DNA of 64,000 nucleotides from NCBI RefSeq assembly GCF_017255185.1, contig NZ_JAFKCZ010000009.1, positions 62,001 to 126,000 of the forward strand, read 5' to 3'. Within the stretch, counting starts at the first letter, position 1, and every line of letters begins with the position of its first letter. Below are positions 61,812 to 64,000 of the stretch, piece after piece. Source of the DNA: Parahaliea mediterranea. GTDB lineage: Bacteria > Pseudomonadota > Gammaproteobacteria > Pseudomonadales > Halieaceae. The notes below the pieces were generated by a model, which saw nothing but the letters and a program-made list of their open reading frames with translations, made no database searches and was not told where the DNA came from. The position numbers were made by a program, and so were the translations under genes.

Positions 61812-61842
61812 CCGCGGTTCCGGTCCTGCGGACTGGCCGCGG
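61812..61842 (+). terminator. hairpin between receptor and serine hydrolase genes
   Basis: CCGCGG-TT-CCGGTCC pairs with GGACTGG-CCGCGG around a TGC loop: 13 pairs (one G-T) and a two-base bulge. It lies 33 bases past the receptor stop and 32 bases before the hydrolase start. No T-run follows, so read-through is likely. Confidence 0.55.
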
Positions 61843-61873
61843 CTTCCGAACAATTACAACAGGATCGATAAAC

Positions 61874-63367
61874 ATGGAACATTCACTACGTGCCAGGCGG
61901 CGCTACGCGCTCATCCTCGCTGTAGCAGGACTGCTGGTTTTCGCCGTCGTTGTGGCCAAACTCGAACAATGGTTCCCGCCCGGTTTTCCAGACTCCACAA
62001 CCATGGGCGCCGGTGCCGGCGCCAAGCTGGCCTGCTCCGGTGTCTATCTCCAGGGACGGGCGCCCGACCAGGTAGTCGAACGTGACCTGCGCCCGTTCAA
62101 TTCCCCCCTGCTGGCGCGCGCGAGCTTCTCGTTCGATGCCGGTTCGCAAACGGCCTCTGCGGAGTATTATGGCTTTTTCAAGCGCACAGCCCTGTACCGC
62201 CCCGGGCTGGGTTGTACCCTGATGATCGATGCCGACCGTGCGGATTTGCTCGCTCAAGCCGAAGGTATACCGATACCGCAAATGCCGGCAGCTTCCGCAG
62301 AAGCGTGGCCCGCCGGACGGGGCGCCGGCCTTGCTGATTTGCCCGCTGGCGCCAGCAAGCTGGCACTAGAGGCCGCCATCGATGCCGCCTTCGCCGAGGA
62401 CGCACCCGGTACAACTATTGATACACGCGCCCTGGTAGTAGTACAGGATGGCCGCCTCATCGCCGAGCGCTACGCACCGGGATTTGACCGTGAGTCGCGT
62501 TTTCTCGCCTGGTCCGCCAGCAAGAGCATTACCAGCGCGCTGATCGGCACCCTGGTGACGGATGGCGAGCTGGACCTGGACGCGGCGGCTCCGATACCCG
62601 CCTGGCGCTCGGACGACGATGCCCGCGGCGCCATCACCTTGCGCCATCTCCTGACCATGACCGATGGGCTGGCCTTTGTGGAACACCCCTATGGCCCCGG
62701 AAATGACAGCACCAACATGCTGTTCAAGGAAGCGGACATGGCGGCGTACACCGCGGCGAGACCACTGGCGCACGACCCCGGTACGCACTGGTCCTACTCC
62801 TCCGGTACGACCAATCTCCTGTCGCAAATCCTATTTGATTCAGCGGGCTCGAATCTTGCAGGTCTCCAGGATTTCGTTTGGTCGCGCTTCTTTGGTCCCG
62901 CGGGCATGCACAGCTCGGTGTTTGAAGTGGATGTATCGGGCGCGCAGGTGGGCAGTTCCTACTTCTATGCCACGGCCCGTGACTGGGCGCGTTTCGGCCT
63001 GTTATTTCTCAATGAGGGAGAAATTAACGGCCAGCAGCTGTTGTCACCGGAATATGTCCGCTTTGCGGTGACGCCCATAGCCCAGGCTCCCGAGGGGCGC
63101 TACGGCGGACAGTTCTGGCTCAATGCCGGCGACCCGCAAGACCCGGGCAAGCGCTTCCTGCCGGATGCGCCCAGGGACTTGTTCATGGCCGCGGGGTTCA
63201 ACGGCCAGTTCATTGTCGTGGTGCCCTCGCGCAATACGGTGATCGTGCGCGCGGGTTGGACCAACGGTGAAGCCGCATTCGATATCAATCGACACGTAGC
63301 CGCCATCCTGGCGGCGCTGCCCGAGGTGGGCGCCGAAACCGGTCCCGCCGCCGCCCCCGCGCGGTGA
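61874..63367 (+). CDS. membrane-anchored serine hydrolase of the beta-lactamase/class C (S12) family
   Basis: A 497-residue protein. An N-terminal hydrophobic helix (about residues 12-30) anchors or exports it. The penicillin-binding fold begins near residue 165. The nucleophile motif is S214-A-S-K217 (in AWSASKSITSALIG), and the second motif is Y308-S-S in HWSYSSGTTN. A third-motif candidate lies near the end (GFNGQFIVVV), replacing the usual Lys-Thr-Gly. Relatives are esterases, D-aminopeptidases and 6-aminohexanoate-dimer hydrolases more often than true beta-lactamases; the placement of the motifs is closest to that group. The N-terminal 150 residues are not recognised. It should act on the substrate of the receptor upstream. 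Confidence 0.82.
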   Translation: MEHSLRARRRYALILAVAGLLVFAVVVAKLEQWFPPGFPDSTTMGAGAGAKLACSGVYLQGRAPDQVVERDLRPFNSPLLARASFSFDAGSQTASAEYYGFFKRTALYRPGLGCTLMIDADRADLLAQAEGIPIPQMPAASAEAWPAGRGAGLADLPAGASKLALEAAIDAAFAEDAPGTTIDTRALVVVQDGRLIAERYAPGFDRESRFLAWSASKSITSALIGTLVTDGELDLDAAAPIPAWRSDDDARGAITLRHLLTMTDGLAFVEHPYGPGNDSTNMLFKEADMAAYTAARPLAHDPGTHWSYSSGTTNLLSQILFDSAGSNLAGLQDFVWSRFFGPAGMHSSVFEVDVSGAQVGSSYFYATARDWARFGLLFLNEGEINGQQLLSPEYVRFAVTPIAQAPEGRYGGQFWLNAGDPQDPGKRFLPDAPRDLFMAAGFNGQFIVVVPSRNTVIVRAGWTNGEAAFDINRHVAAILAALPEVGAETGPAAAPAR

Positions 63368-63411
63368 CCACTGGCTGGCGCTAAATACTAAAAAGGAGAA
63401 AGAGAAAGACA

Positions 63412-64000
63412 ATGACCAGACTATTCCTCTTATTCGCGACTCTGCTCGCAAACATGGCCATGGCGATGGGGGAGGGGACGCAAGCCTTCCCCGATACGCC
63501 GGAGAATCGCCGCATCGTCGATCAGGCCTGGGATGAGTATCGCCGCCTAGACGCCGAGCACGGTCAGTTTATCGATGTTAACGGCATCCGTATGCACTAC
63601 CTTGAGTGGGGCGACGAGTCGGGCGTTCCCCTGATCTGGTCCCACGGGTACTCTAGTACCGGCTACGAGTTGGCCAATGTCGGACCACAACTGGCGGAAG
63701 CGGGCTATCACGTCTATAGCATCACCTACCGGGGACACGGCCAGACCCAGGTTGGCGACTACGCCTTCTCCCTGTCGCATATCGCCGACGATATCGCCGC
63801 GATGATGGACGCACTCGGTATCGAGCGCGCGGTGATAGGGGGGCTATCCCTCGGCGGCGGCGTGACCACGGCATTCTACGACCACTACCCGGATCGGGTA
63901 CTCGGCCTGGTTCTGGAGGATGGCGGGGCCGATGCGGTGCAAGCGCGTACCGAGAAGATGTATGAAATGGCCAAGCAGATGGCCGACGCGATTCCCCCTT
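63412..64000 (+). CDS. exported alpha/beta hydrolase, cut by the window end
   Basis: The first 196 residues are visible, with no stop before the window end. Signal peptide: about residues 1-18 (ending Ala-Met-Ala). Then HYLEWGDESG and SHGYSSTG (oxyanion-hole region), YRGHGQT, and the nucleophile S146 in GGLSLGGG (Gly-x-Ser-x-Gly). This is the classical single-domain alpha/beta hydrolase pattern; the Asp and His of the triad would lie beyond the end. GGAG lies 13 bases upstream of ATG 63412, 44 bases after the serine hydrolase stop, so both belong to the receptor operon. Likely an esterase or lactonase; substrate unknown. Confidence 0.85.
   Translation, partial: MTRLFLLFATLLANMAMAMGEGTQAFPDTPENRRIVDQAWDEYRRLDAEHGQFIDVNGIRMHYLEWGDESGVPLIWSHGYSSTGYELANVGPQLAEAGYHVYSITYRGHGQTQVGDYAFSLSHIADDIAAMMDALGIERAVIGGLSLGGGVTTAFYDHYPDRVLGLVLEDGGADAVQARTEKMYEMAKQMADAIPP

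Noticed and set aside
1-64000. CRISPR arrays, rRNA, tRNA or insertion sequences
   Set aside because: I looked for regularly spaced repeats, transposase motifs and cloverleaf-like hairpins and saw none. This was by eye; a dedicated scan would settle it.

Overview
The window is GC-rich, densely coded DNA, apparently from a free-living aerobic gammaproteobacterium. Marine Halieaceae, Spongiibacteraceae or a related Cellvibrionales group is my best guess. The guess rests on overall gene style: many TonB-dependent receptors, CoA-linked catabolism, AraC regulators with an arabinose-binding-type N-terminus, a flotillin/PspA operon and a DsbD/ScsC thiol system. No taxonomic marker is present. I see no rRNA, tRNA, CRISPR array or insertion sequence. 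There is one lone tyrosine recombinase.

Layout. 1-6.1 kb: the end of an unidentified gene, a small exported cytochrome c, then a branched-chain 2-oxoacid dehydrogenase operon (E1 alpha, E1 beta, E2, but no E3) followed at once by a Hanks-type kinase-like protein. 6.1-13 kb: a tandem OsmC-like protein with a divergent AraC regulator, then a minus-strand acyl-CoA operon (acyl-CoA dehydrogenase, TLP1-like thiolase homologue, acyl-CoA ligase). 13-17 kb: a TonB-dependent receptor and an exported secretory-type lipase, behind a promoter region rich in palindromes. 17-23 kb: two AraC-type regulators flank a beta-oxidation set (thiolase, enoyl-CoA hydratase, OYE-type reductase). 23-29.7 kb: two tandem paralogous receptors about 88% identical, then an exported RidA protein translationally coupled to a pectinacetylesterase/Notum-like hydrolase. 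30-41 kb: a receptor, an exported amidohydrolase and an exported Tricorn-type protease, convergent with a DapA-like lyase and a class II aldolase that are controlled by a divergent MocR-type regulator. 41-44.5 kb: an alkylsulfatase-like metallo-beta-lactamase-fold protein, a sulfotransferase and a short-chain dehydrogenase. 44.6-48.5 kb: a DsbD/ScsD/ScsC-like thiol relay. 48.7-55.8 kb: a large receptor, an XRE-cupin regulator and a flotillin/YqiJ/PspA membrane-maintenance operon. 56-57.2 kb: the lone recombinase. 57.5-64 kb: an ECF sigma factor/FecR/STN-receptor signalling cassette followed by a serine hydrolase and an alpha/beta hydrolase cut by the window end.

Common theme. Six TonB-dependent receptors lie in 64 kb. 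Most sit beside exported hydrolases (lipase, carboxylesterase-like, peptidase, amidohydrolase, serine hydrolase) and near cytoplasmic CoA-ester catabolism. The window reads as a series of uptake-and-digestion loci for organic molecules, and nothing in it points specifically to siderophores. Five of the six receptor genes are followed within about 70 bp by a strong stem-loop, and in three cases that hairpin lies between the receptor and its downstream enzyme. This suggests a shared way of expressing receptor and enzyme at different levels. All functional calls rest on motif reading by eye; no database search was possible.
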